Shown in pieces: positions 1 through 8,906 of a stretch of 20,565 nucleotides of DNA. The notes under the pieces were generated by a model. That model worked only from the letters and a program-made list of their open reading frames with translations, was not told the origin of the DNA and searched no databases. Position numbers and translations under genes: made by a program. Origin of the DNA: Bacteriovoracaceae bacterium UBA4097 (GTDB lineage Bacteria; Bdellovibrionota; Bacteriovoracia; Bacteriovoracales; Bacteriovoracaceae); contig DFXX01000077.1 of NCBI GenBank assembly GCA_002381765.1, positions 8,030 to 28,594 of the forward strand, read 5' to 3'. Within the stretch, counting starts at the first letter, position 1, and each line of letters begins with the position of its first letter.

Positions 1-1535
1 AAGAGGGAATGTCCGCCCAGATTAAAAAAGTTATCCTCAACTTCGATGTGAGCAAGACCTAAAACTTTTTTCCATATTTCGGTAATAGCTATTTCAAGTT
101 CAGGATCACGAGAAGCTATTTCTTCTTTAACGAGTATGGTCTCAGAACTGACAGCTGTCGGGATGTGGAGATTCTGGAGTTTTATTTGGACTGGAGTTAC
201 TGTCGCATCCTCAATCAAGATCCCCATGATATCGACAAGTGAGTTTAGCCAATTACGAATTGTTTCTGCTTTAAAGAGATTAATATTGTATTGGCATTCG
301 ATGACAAGTTTATCTTCACAGCTAACCACATTGAGAAAGAGTTCAAAGTTTTCACAAATCCTCGGAACGGTAATATAGGAAGCTTGTACATTTTGGAACT
401 TTAGGCCTTGGCCTGGAGACTGCTGATCGATATTAAAGACTACATTTAGAAGAGGAATCTGGGATGGATCCCTTTGTATATTAAGGCTCTTGAGAAGTGG
501 GCCATAAGAGAAGCTCTGATGTTCGAAAGCATCAAACATTTCCTTTCTCATTGTTTTCAGGAGATCAATGAAAGCCAGATTAGGATTTATTCTAGTCCTA
601 AGAGGAAGGAGGTTTACCAGGTGACCAACGAGATCGAATTGACCAATATTCGGTTGAGTTGCACTGGCCATACCAACAACTATGTCTTCTGAGCCCGATA
701 ATTTATGCAGAAATATGTTAAAAGAGGCCATAAGCACGGTGTAGAAGCTAACTCCGTTCTTAGAACCAAGCTTTTTTAGACCCTGAACAGTTTTGAGAGG
801 TACCTCTAGGTCGATGCGGGAACTATCATAAGTCCTAAATTTGGGACGAGTAAAATCAAGTGGAATAGGACGACTATTAAGCTGATCGCGAAATTGATTT
901 AACCAATAGGCCTTGTCTTGATCATTAAAGCCTTGCTTATACTCTTCCACGGCAAAATCTGTAAACTTGGAAGCATTAACGGGATTTAAAGATTTTCCAT
1001 CAGCTAATTCTGAATATGCCTGGCCAAGTTCTGTCAATAAAACAGCAAAAGACCAACCGTCACAAATGATGTGATGAGCAGTCAGTACAAAAGAGTATTC
1101 ATCTTCATTTGTTTGAATGAGATAGGCACGAGAGCAGGGTCCATTGATGAGATCAAAAGGAAGCTTTACTTCATTATCCAGAAACTCAGATAATCTCGAA
1201 GGATTTCCCCGCATATCAATAACAGGTACTTCCTGATAGCCGTATTCTTTAACTAAAGAAGTCTTACCATCTTGAGCAAAAACAGCTCTAAGGGAATCAT
1301 GACCTTTAAGCAATTCCTGAAAGGCGAGCTTAATGGCTTCGTGATTTACCTTGCCGTGGAGTGAGACCGCTAATGTTTCGTTATAACAAAGCGTCGACTG
1401 CTTATCCATTTTTAGCGTTGCCCAAATTTCTCTTTGGGCTTCAGTCGTAGGAACAGCAGCACTTATAACCCCGTTTTCAAAAGGGTTATAAGTGACTTTT
1501 TTGGCTTTTTTTAGAAGAGCTGCTTTAGTATCCAT
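1..1535 (-). CDS. NRPS condensation-PCP protein, partial (C-terminus beyond left edge)
   Basis: I read this open frame by reverse-complementing the left end; it runs without a stop from an ATG to the window edge (about 511 residues seen). A condensation domain covers roughly residues 20-440. It opens with the first core motif as PTTEAQREIW (about 29-38), has the catalytic HHIICDGWS at 154-162 (second His 155, Asp159), and carries a later core around VGHLVNLLPLRTR. A PCP follows almost directly, ending at the window edge with LGGHSL; Ser510 is the phosphopantetheine site. Only about 40 residues separate the domains, so there is no adenylation domain between them. The ATG directly follows the TAA of the upstream megasynthase, which implies translational coupling. 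It should condense the upstream ACP-bound beta-aminoacyl chain with an amino acid on its own PCP. What loads that PCP, and what follows it, is not visible. Confidence 0.9.
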   Translation of the reverse strand, partial: MDTKAALLKKAKKVTYNPFENGVISAAVPTTEAQREIWATLKMDKQSTLCYNETLAVSLHGKVNHEAIKLAFQELLKGHDSLRAVFAQDGKTSLVKEYGYQEVPVIDMRGNPSRLSEFLDNEVKLPFDLINGPCSRAYLIQTNEDEYSFVLTAHHIICDGWSFAVLLTELGQAYSELADGKSLNPVNASKFTDFAVEEYKQGFNDQDKAYWLNQFRDQLNSRPIPLDFTRPKFRTYDSSRIDLEVPLKTVQGLKKLGSKNGVSFYTVLMASFNIFLHKLSGSEDIVVGMASATQPNIGQFDLVGHLVNLLPLRTRINPNLAFIDLLKTMRKEMFDAFEHQSFSYGPLLKSLNIQRDPSQIPLLNVVFNIDQQSPGQGLKFQNVQASYITVPRICENFELFLNVVSCEDKLVIECQYNINLFKAETIRNWLNSLVDIMGILIEDATVTPVQIKLQNLHIPTAVSSETILVKEEIASRDPELEIAITEIWKKVLGLAHIEVEDNFFNLGGHSL

Positions 1536-4500
1536 TTATTCCTCAAGAAGAAAGTATTCACCGGCCTTATCAGGATTCTCAACAAACCAAGCAGGGTTTC
1601 CATTCTGATCTCTTCCAATCTTCGCTCCTTTAACAGGAGGAGTATTAAGATCTAGGATCTTCTGAGGATCAATTGAAACTTGTTTATTACTTGGGAATAA
1701 TCCCATCATTTGCATTGAAGCGACTGATTTTTTGAAGGCTTCAAGGACGAAGCGAAGATCTGCTTCAGTGTGAGCAAGATTCACAAACCAAGGGAAGCCG
1801 TCGTAGACATGAACTCCGTTGTATCGCAAATGTGCAAAAAGAAGTTCGCCACCAGTAACTTCACTCTTCCACTTCGGTTTCATAAGAGAGCCAAAGTTAT
1901 TCATCTCAAGAGGCACTCCCGACAGCTGAAGGAAAAGATTAAGTTCATCAGCAAAGGCCTGAGCGCGCTGACTCAACTCATCCAACTGCTTAACTCCGCC
2001 TTCTTTGATGATTTCAAGTGCTCCCTTAGCCGCAGCCAGGGCAAGTGGATGCCTTACGAATGTTCCTGCGAAATAAGTCACACCAACGGTTGGAGTTGAA
2101 TCATCTCCATATTGCCAATGCCCACCATCTAGAGCATCCATATATTCGGCCTTACCAGAGATTACTCCGATTGGCATACCACCACCAACGATCTTTCCAT
2201 AAGTGCAGACATCGGCTCGAATCCCAAAGTACTCTTGGGCCCCACCCGGCTTGATTCTGAAACCTGTGATTACTTCATCAAAAATCAAGCAAGTTTCTGA
2301 AGCGGTAGTTATCTTTCTAACTTCCTGAAGAAATTCTTTTGGGTGAAAGTCACAACGGCGACTCTGAACAGGCTCGATCAAAACAGCGGCTACATCATTG
2401 GCCAGTTCTCTAATAATCTTAAGAGACTCCTCTGTCCCATAATCAAGTACGATCATATTGGAAACCGCAGCATCATTTATGCCAGGAGCTGCCGGGAAAG
2501 ATTTACCAACTTTTGAGCCGCGAAGGATAACCTCATCGGCAATACCATGATATGAACCACTGAAGACTATGATTTTCTCTCTACCGGTAACAGTACGAGC
2601 AATTCTCATGGCACCTAAGACAGCTTCTGAACCTGTGTTACAGAAGGCAGTTCTCTCATTACCTGTTAATTCATTAATAAGTTGGCTAACCTCACCTACT
2701 AAAGGATGTTGCGGTCCAAGCTCAATGCCTTCCTCAAGTTGCTTCATAACAAGCTTCTTGATTTTCTCATTGCCGTTTCCAAAGAAGTTGGATCCAAATC
2801 CACAAGTCATGTCGATATACTTGTTATCGTCCATATCCCAAAGATTTTGACCTGAAGACTTTTTAACAACGATAGGATAGATGATCTCTTTCCATTCAGG
2901 CTTAAATCCAGTCACGACTCTTGGATCGGCATGTAGCTTACGGTAGTCTTGAGTAAAGTTTTTAGAAGCCTTATTCTTAGCATTATATTTAACAAAAAAA
3001 TCGTGAATCATTTTTAGTTGGTTATCATCAAGCTTACTGCTCTTTTCGACAGTAATTCTTGCCGCTGCACCAAAGGCATCTTTGGCCTTCTTGACATCGG
3101 CGCCTCGCTTCACTTCTTTTGGTTGAGAAACCACCGGAGCATTCTTAGGAGCTACTACTTCCGAAGCTAAAGAAGGGGTCGAAGTCGTCATCACCGGTTG
3201 AGCAGTAGGATTAATGACTTTATGACCATTTAAAAGCAGCATTTGCTGAGTCATAAGTTCAAGCTGTCTATTGATAATTTCCTCAAGACCACCAACGGCG
3301 GCTACTGGCCGAGGAGCATAGCTCATGGTCTCAACAGGGGCAGCAGATTGAGGAAGAACTGATTGAGGTGCGGCGGGGGCCTGAACCAATAGCGCTTCGA
3401 CATTCTTCACAGCTGCTTTCGGGGCTTCTTGCTCGACTTCGATAGTGACCTTGTCTAAAAGATAATCGGCTAAAAGATCGATTGATCCATAATTTTCGAT
3501 CAACTGTCTGAAGCTAATAGAAACTTTAAGGTCTTTTTTAATGACTAGTGAAACCTGAGTCAAAAACAATGAATCCATTCCCATTTCTAAGAAGGAGGTA
3601 TCAGGGCCATAACTCCCCACCTCGATACCTGAAGACTTCTCAAAGATGTCGACTAAAATCTTGGACAACTTGTCTTTTTTTGGATTACTCATTGGATAAT
3701 TCCTCACGCTAGTATGATATGTTACATTGATTACTGGTTGTTCTTTATGATTAAGCCAGAGAGGATTTTCCTCAAAGGCATAGGTTGTAGCGGGAACTCT
3801 TTTTCTTTCACCATCTTGAAACAACGAATTTATATTTTTGGCCTTTAGACCATTGATCCAAAGTTCTCCAAGTGCTTTTAGAAAAAAATGATTCTCAGAT
3901 GTAATAGAATCACTTAGCACAGGAAAGGCCCTAACTGGTCTAAGCTTTTCAGATAATCCTTGTTTCTTCGTTAAGTTGGTAAGAATGTTTTTAGTTCCAA
4001 CCTCTAAAAAGACGTTCTTTTCATCTTTTAAAAGTTTACTAACGGTTGGGGCAAACATCACACAATCTACAATATGATTTGCCCAGTAGTCTGGTCTAGT
4101 AAGAAGTTCGGTCTCAAGATTTGTTGTGACAGTTGAATAGATTGGAACTTTTGGAATCTGCATTTTAATGCTGCTCAAGAAACTTCTAAAGATCTCTACC
4201 GCTGGTTTCATCATGCGTGAATGAAAGGCATGCGAAGTTTTTAGAACAATCGTCCCAATCCCGAGCTCTTCCATCTTCTTTTGAAAATTCAGCACTAAGC
4301 TCTCTTCTCCTGCTACCACACATGAACTCGTACCATTTACAGCAGCGATATCAAGCATGCTCTTTTCAACATACTCTTTAATATTTTCTGGAGAAGAAGC
4401 CACAGAAAGCATCATTCCTGAAGGCAGAGAGTTCATGAGCTCTGCTCTTTTTGCAATAATCCTTAAACCATCCTCAAGAGAGAAAACATTGGCGAGAGTT

Positions 4501-7500
4501 GCTGCAACAAACTCCCCTATACTGTGTCCAATGAAAGCCTTAGGATTGATTCCGAGATCCATAAGCGTAGCAGCTAAAGAGTATTCAATTAAGAAAATTG
4601 CTGGCTGGGTATAGTAGGTGTTATTGAGTTCTGAAGAGTCTGTAGAGAAAATAATTTCTTTTATCTTATAATCGAGTTCTTTATCTAAGATTTCGCAACA
4701 TTTATCAAAATACTTTTTAAAGATTGTGTTAGATTCATATAACTCCTTACCCATTCCAAAATACTGACTCCCCTGACCCGGGAACATGAAATAAAGAGTA
4801 GCGGGTTTCTTGAATTGTGACTTGCCAGAGAATACAGGGCCCTGAGCCTTCTGGATTTGATCTTTTGAGCCCAATACTAAATATGTTCTGAAGTTAAATT
4901 CTTTTCTTCCGTTTTCAAGAGTAAAGGCTATTTTCTTCCAGCTACTGTCACAACTTTCCTTGAGCAGGTTTTTGAGATCATCTGTCATTTTTTCTAGTTG
5001 AGCTTCGCTTTTAGCTGAAAGCTTGAACAATGACGGAGTTGACTGAGTCTCTAAAGTCGGATGTTCTTGAGCAATATACTCCTCAAGAACAACATGAGCA
5101 TTGGTTCCACCCACCCCAAATGAAGAGACTCCCGCTCTTTTCACTTGTCCCTTCGGGAACTCTGAATTCTCATTGGTGACAATGAAAGGAGTTTCTTCTA
5201 ATTTAAGGAAAGCGTTTTCATTCTTAAAATTTGCCGTACCTGGAATAATCCCTTTATTCAGGGCAGATACTGTTTTAATAAAACTAGCTACACCCGAGGC
5301 AGCCGTGAGGTGTCCAATATTTGATTTGATAGAGCTCAGGTAACAAAAATTCTTATCAGAAGTGGATGTTGAAAATGCTTCCGTCAAGGCCTGAACTTCA
5401 ATAGGGTCGCCTACTGGAGTTGCTGTACCATGGGCCTCTATGAAAGAGATGCTTCTTGGATCAACCCTAGCGTCTCTTTGTGCCTTTAGAATCACTTCTT
5501 TTTGCCCTCTGACACTTGGAGCAGTGAAACTCATTTTATCAGAGCCATCATTATTGATCCCTACACCTTTGATGACTGCCAGAATGGTGTCTCCATCTTT
5601 TTGGGCATCATCAAGACGCTTTAAGACAACAATTCCTCCCCCATCAGTGAAAATAGTCCCTGTCGCACTCTCATCAAAAGGGCGACAGATGCCATCAGCA
5701 GAAAGGATCCCACCTTCTTGAGACAGGTGACCACTCTTGGGGGCCCCTGATATAGAGACCCCACCGGCCAAGGCCATATCGCAGTTTCTATGTCTTAAGC
5801 TCTTAACTGCTTCAACAATGGCCACCAGAGAGGTGGAACAGCCAGTGTGTAAACTTAAAGCAGGTCCTCTAAGATTTAATTTGAAGGCAACTCGGGTAGC
5901 GATATAATCTTTTTCAAGTCCTAGCATGACATTGAAGTCGCCTGCTTGTTTTACTTTTTCTGCATGCTGGTCAACCAGTTTATTGTATTTACTATTTCCC
6001 ATTCCTGCATAAACACCAATAGAACCTTTGTAGCTATCAGGGTTATAACCGGCCAGTTCTAGCGCTTCGACAGAGAGTTCTAAGAACTTTCTTTGTTGAG
6101 GATCCATGAGCTCGGCTTCTCGAGGGGTCATGCCAAAATACTTGTAGTCAAAGTTTTCTTGGCCCTGGAAGGCACCATGAGCGAAGACATAGTTAGGATC
6201 TTGGGCCAATTCTTTCTCGACAAAAGGATTGAGCTCTTTAGGGTCAAACTTCTCAATTCCGTTTTTCTTCTGAAGTAAATTTTCCCAAAGTTCCTGAATA
6301 TTTCTGGCACCAGGAAAACGTCCAGTCATACCAATGACAGCAATATCCTTACTTTCAATAGAATCATCCACATCGAAGTTCGTGAAGGATTCATCTTCCT
6401 TCTGATCAAGGAATTGAGAAATCTTTCTTATGGTTGAGTATTGAAACAAATTTACGATCGAGAGTTTTTTCTCACTGGTTTGGTTTATGTCAACCATAAC
6501 TTTGATTGCAAGAAGTGAATTTCCACCCAGGTCAAAGAAGCTATCATCAATTCCTATATCTGCGATACCCAGATATTTGGACCATAGCTCGGCAATTTTA
6601 TGTTCAGTTTGACTTTCAACAGGAGCATAGTCTTGGGCAAGATCGGGTCTCTCCTTAGAAGGCTTAGGCAGGGCTTTGTAATCGACTTTCCCTGATGGAG
6701 TAAGTGGAATTTTATCCAACTTCATAAAGAAGCTTGGAATCATATACTCAGGAAGTTCCGCGCGAAGAGTAGTTCTAATTTCATTAAGATCAGCTCGCCC
6801 TGAGACATAGGCCACTATTACATTTTCACCATTATCCTCGATAATCTTGACGACACTTTGATCAACATCATTTTCTTTTTGAATGGCAAGTTCAATTTCA
6901 CCTAGTTCAATACGGTAGCCTCTTACCTTTACCTGACCATCTTTCCTTCCAAGAAAAGTAATATCACCGTTCTCATCTTTTTGACCTAAGTCGCCTGTCT
7001 TATAGACTCTCCCGAAAGGAGAAAGTGTTAGAAACCTTTCATCGGTCAATTCCGGTGAGTGGAGGTATCCATTGGCAAGACAAAGACCACCTAAGTATAG
7101 TTCTCCAACTTCTCCATCAACTACTTCTTTCAGAGATTCATCTAAAAGATAAACCTTACTATTTGAGATTTCTTTTCCAATAGGAGGAAGCCCTGGCCAT
7201 GATGAACTATCTCCCGATAGTTCAAAGCTCGTCACTACATGGGTTTCACTGGGGCCATAATGATTATAAAGAGCAGCATCTTTTAGTATTTTAAAAAATT
7301 CTCTGATGCTGGAAGTGATTTTCAACTGCTCTCCGGCAGTTGTAACTTCTTTTAAAGAACTTGGAATAATCTTCTGTTGAACGGCTATTTCTGTTAAATG
7401 ATTAAGGGCCACATAAGGTAAAAAGAGCCGATTAACTTTCTTTTCATTCATTCTTTTCAATAGAGAGACTGGATCCAGCCGCATCTGCTCTTCAATAAGC

Positions 7501-8135
7501 ACAAGCTCTCCTCCTAGACTTAAGGTAGAGAAGATTTCTTGAAAGTGCACATCGAAACTAACTGGAGTATATTGAAGAGTGATAGATGAGCTTTTGAATT
7601 TAGTCTGTTCATTCTGCCATTTAATGAGATTTACCAAGGCAGCATGTCCCATAGACACACCCTTGGGTTTACCAGTTGAACCACTGGTGTAGATGATATA
7701 AGCAAGATTTATTCTTGAAGTATCGACTACCGGGTTCTGATTTGAATATAAATCCAAAGCTAAATTTTCATAGACGATTCTCTGAAAGTTGCACTGGCTG
7801 AACTTTTTAGAAAATTCTTCATTGAGAATAGCGCAATCAATCTTTGAATGATTGATCATGTACTTCAATCTTTCTTGGGGATATTCAGGATCTAGTGGTA
7901 GATAGGCAGCTCCTACTTTTAATATGGCGATCAGACTTGCTACCAATTCAGGCGATCTTTTTAAACAAACACCAACGATAGATCCCGGGCCAACACCTTC
8001 TTCAAGTAATTTATGAGACAGCTGATTAGCTAGCTTGTTAAGAGAATCGTAGTTTAAGACACGGCTTCCTAAGGATACAGCTGGAAATAATCCATGAGTA
8101 TTCACTGCTCTTTCAAACAAAGAATGTATGAACAT
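1536..8135 (-). CDS. Hybrid NRPS-PKS megasynthase: A-PCP-KS-AT-ACP-aminotransferase
   Basis: 2199 residues from the ATG, which has GAAAGG 7 nt upstream; an in-frame TTG at 8150 is a less likely start. Domains: A about 5-500 (YTSGSTGKPKG 149-159, GPSET 294-298, A10 Lys483); PCP 505-578 (LGGNSLL, Ser540); KS 597-1020 (Cys766, His902, His942); AT 1113-1415 (GHSIGE, Ser1205; HAFH 1302-1305, a malonyl-CoA signature); ACP about 1485-1560 (Ser1522); Pro/Ala-rich linker about 1570-1695; class III PLP aminotransferase 1700-2145 (FDEVITGF with Asp1953; PLP Lys1981 in YGKIVGGGMPIG). There is no upstream C domain, so the A domain is a loading domain. Aligned by eye to GrsA, its pocket residues are Asp195, Val196, Gln199, Phe238, Thr265, Ala267, His292, Val300, Val301, close to the proline code. 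No KR, DH or ER is present, so the AMT should aminate the beta-ketoacyl chain. This resembles the KS-AT-ACP-AMT order of iturin/mycosubtilin synthetases, with an A-PCP loader in place of the acyl ligase. Confidence 0.93.
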   Translation of the reverse strand: MFIHSLFERAVNTHGLFPAVSLGSRVLNYDSLNKLANQLSHKLLEEGVGPGSIVGVCLKRSPELVASLIAILKVGAAYLPLDPEYPQERLKYMINHSKIDCAILNEEFSKKFSQCNFQRIVYENLALDLYSNQNPVVDTSRINLAYIIYTSGSTGKPKGVSMGHAALVNLIKWQNEQTKFKSSSITLQYTPVSFDVHFQEIFSTLSLGGELVLIEEQMRLDPVSLLKRMNEKKVNRLFLPYVALNHLTEIAVQQKIIPSSLKEVTTAGEQLKITSSIREFFKILKDAALYNHYGPSETHVVTSFELSGDSSSWPGLPPIGKEISNSKVYLLDESLKEVVDGEVGELYLGGLCLANGYLHSPELTDERFLTLSPFGRVYKTGDLGQKDENGDITFLGRKDGQVKVRGYRIELGEIELAIQKENDVDQSVVKIIEDNGENVIVAYVSGRADLNEIRTTLRAELPEYMIPSFFMKLDKIPLTPSGKVDYKALPKPSKERPDLAQDYAPVESQTEHKIAELWSKYLGIADIGIDDSFFDLGGNSLLAIKVMVDINQTSEKKLSIVNLFQYSTIRKISQFLDQKEDESFTNFDVDDSIESKDIAVIGMTGRFPGARNIQELWENLLQKKNGIEKFDPKELNPFVEKELAQDPNYVFAHGAFQGQENFDYKYFGMTPREAELMDPQQRKFLELSVEALELAGYNPDSYKGSIGVYAGMGNSKYNKLVDQHAEKVKQAGDFNVMLGLEKDYIATRVAFKLNLRGPALSLHTGCSTSLVAIVEAVKSLRHRNCDMALAGGVSISGAPKSGHLSQEGGILSADGICRPFDESATGTIFTDGGGIVVLKRLDDAQKDGDTILAVIKGVGINNDGSDKMSFTAPSVRGQKEVILKAQRDARVDPRSISFIEAHGTATPVGDPIEVQALTEAFSTSTSDKNFCYLSSIKSNIGHLTAASGVASFIKTVSALNKGIIPGTANFKNENAFLKLEETPFIVTNENSEFPKGQVKRAGVSSFGVGGTNAHVVLEEYIAQEHPTLETQSTPSLFKLSAKSEAQLEKMTDDLKNLLKESCDSSWKKIAFTLENGRKEFNFRTYLVLGSKDQIQKAQGPVFSGKSQFKKPATLYFMFPGQGSQYFGMGKELYESNTIFKKYFDKCCEILDKELDYKIKEIIFSTDSSELNNTYYTQPAIFLIEYSLAATLMDLGINPKAFIGHSIGEFVAATLANVFSLEDGLRIIAKRAELMNSLPSGMMLSVASSPENIKEYVEKSMLDIAAVNGTSSCVVAGEESLVLNFQKKMEELGIGTIVLKTSHAFHSRMMKPAVEIFRSFLSSIKMQIPKVPIYSTVTTNLETELLTRPDYWANHIVDCVMFAPTVSKLLKDEKNVFLEVGTKNILTNLTKKQGLSEKLRPVRAFPVLSDSITSENHFFLKALGELWINGLKAKNINSLFQDGERKRVPATTYAFEENPLWLNHKEQPVINVTYHTSVRNYPMSNPKKDKLSKILVDIFEKSSGIEVGSYGPDTSFLEMGMDSLFLTQVSLVIKKDLKVSISFRQLIENYGSIDLLADYLLDKVTIEVEQEAPKAAVKNVEALLVQAPAAPQSVLPQSAAPVETMSYAPRPVAAVGGLEEIINRQLELMTQQMLLLNGHKVINPTAQPVMTTSTPSLASEVVAPKNAPVVSQPKEVKRGADVKKAKDAFGAAARITVEKSSKLDDNQLKMIHDFFVKYNAKNKASKNFTQDYRKLHADPRVVTGFKPEWKEIIYPIVVKKSSGQNLWDMDDNKYIDMTCGFGSNFFGNGNEKIKKLVMKQLEEGIELGPQHPLVGEVSQLINELTGNERTAFCNTGSEAVLGAMRIARTVTGREKIIVFSGSYHGIADEVILRGSKVGKSFPAAPGINDAAVSNMIVLDYGTEESLKIIRELANDVAAVLIEPVQSRRCDFHPKEFLQEVRKITTASETCLIFDEVITGFRIKPGGAQEYFGIRADVCTYGKIVGGGMPIGVISGKAEYMDALDGGHWQYGDDSTPTVGVTYFAGTFVRHPLALAAAKGALEIIKEGGVKQLDELSQRAQAFADELNLFLQLSGVPLEMNNFGSLMKPKWKSEVTGGELLFAHLRYNGVHVYDGFPWFVNLAHTEADLRFVLEAFKKSVASMQMMGLFPSNKQVSIDPQKILDLNTPPVKGAKIGRDQNGNPAWFVENPDKAGEYFLLEE
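1539..1544 (-). promoter_or_regulatory. Ribosome binding site of the C-PCP gene inside the end of the megasynthase gene
   Basis: The minus strand reads GAGGAA, then the stop TAA, then the ATG. The site lies in the last codons of the upstream gene, so translation of the two proteins is likely coupled. Confidence 0.55.
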
Positions 8136-8142
8136 GAAGTAG

Positions 8143-8148
8143 CCTTTC
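8143..8148 (-). promoter_or_regulatory. Ribosome binding site fixing the megasynthase start
   Basis: The minus strand reads GAAAGG, then 7 nt, then ATG at 8135. The upstream in-frame TTG at 8150 lies before this site and has no comparable purine-rich sequence, so the ATG is preferred. Confidence 0.6.
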
Positions 8149-8228
8149 AAAAAGTATTAAACGCAGTGCAACTATAATACAAAGTAGGATTTATTAGTGG
8201 GGTTTTAACAAAAGATATGAAAGTTTTA

Positions 8229-8897
8229 CTAAGTGTTCAAAACGATGACAGTAACTATGGAGCCCTTGTGGTAGATGATTTTCCCCTCATAATCCCCTAC
8301 AAAAGAGCTGAGTTCATTTTTTCCTTTCTTAAGACTTAAGCTAAAAGAGTTTGATTTTAAACAGATGTCTTTCATCTCAGCATCCTTAAAATCGATGAAG
8401 CTATGGCAAAGAGGATTTAGGGCCTTGAACAAGGACTCCTTAGCAGAAAAAAGGATGGTAAATCTCTGACCCCATTCATTCTGAGGACTTAGACGAATAG
8501 CCTTCATTTCTGTGTCTGAGGCTATAACTGTCGATAGTTCAGCTATCTTAGCGGGATCAATAAGCTCTTCAGCATCAATGCCTAGGGACTTGAATTGGCC
8601 CTTAAAGCCTAAGGCAGCGATTGCTAGCTTTTTGTTATGAGTGATACTTCCTACCAGATTCTCAGGCCAGTGGGGTGCACGGGAAGGTAAAGAAGGAAGG
8701 TTTAACAGTTCAAGACCCATTGTCTGGGCACATTTATGAGCACAGACCCGCCCTGCAATAAATTCGTGGCGTCGGCTTAAAGAAGCCCTATTTAAGGCTT
8801 CAGGCAACCAATGTGAGTACTCCAACTCTATTTTGGGATCTAAGGGCAAATCTAGCTCATAGGCCATGATTCCACGTTCACCTAAGTCTAGCTTCAT
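8229..8897 (-). CDS. 4'-phosphopantetheinyl transferase, EntD/Sfp type
   Basis: 222 residues, the usual size for EntD-like enzymes. They move the phosphopantetheine arm from CoA onto the conserved Ser of carrier domains in the cytoplasm. Visible family motifs are RRHEFIAGR (42-50), GSITH (83-87), GIDAE (106-110, with metal-binding Asp108 and Glu110) and FSAKESLFKAL (150-160, with Glu154 and Lys158). The ATG lies 9 bp after the stop of the Wza-like gene, with AGTAGG just upstream; Met11 is a possible later start. The neighbouring megasynthase has three visible carrier serines (540, 1522 and, in the next protein, 510), which are the obvious substrates. A gap of about 93 bp separates it from the megasynthase; no clear terminator or promoter was seen there, so one transcript is likely. 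Confidence 0.93.
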   Translation of the reverse strand: MKLDLGERGIMAYELDLPLDPKIELEYSHWLPEALNRASLSRRHEFIAGRVCAHKCAQTMGLELLNLPSLPSRAPHWPENLVGSITHNKKLAIAALGFKGQFKSLGIDAEELIDPAKIAELSTVIASDTEMKAIRLSPQNEWGQRFTILFSAKESLFKALNPLCHSFIDFKDAEMKDICLKSNSFSLSLKKGKNELSSFVGDYEGKIIYHKGSIVTVIVLNT

Positions 8898-8906
8898 AAA
8901 GCCTAC

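Noticed and set aside
136..378. Open frames on the plus strand within 1-8135 (for example 136-378, 474-692, 1770-2099, 5440-5721)
   Set aside because: They lie antisense to clear NRPS/PKS domains, show no domain motifs and lack plausible ribosome sites.
6650..8135. First domain of the megasynthase as a fatty acyl-AMP ligase, as in iturin-type synthetases
   Set aside because: The LPLDPEYP motif, the Asp at position 235 and the overall A3-A10 motifs fit an amino-acid-activating NRPS A domain.
8136..8150. TTG start of the megasynthase at 8150
   Set aside because: The ATG at 8135 has a good ribosome site and begins directly with the A-domain N-terminus.
8136..8228. Promoter or terminator in the gap between the phosphopantetheinyl transferase and the megasynthase
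   Set aside because: A TATTAT hexamer exists on the minus strand but no -35 at a proper distance, and no stem-loop with a T-run was found.
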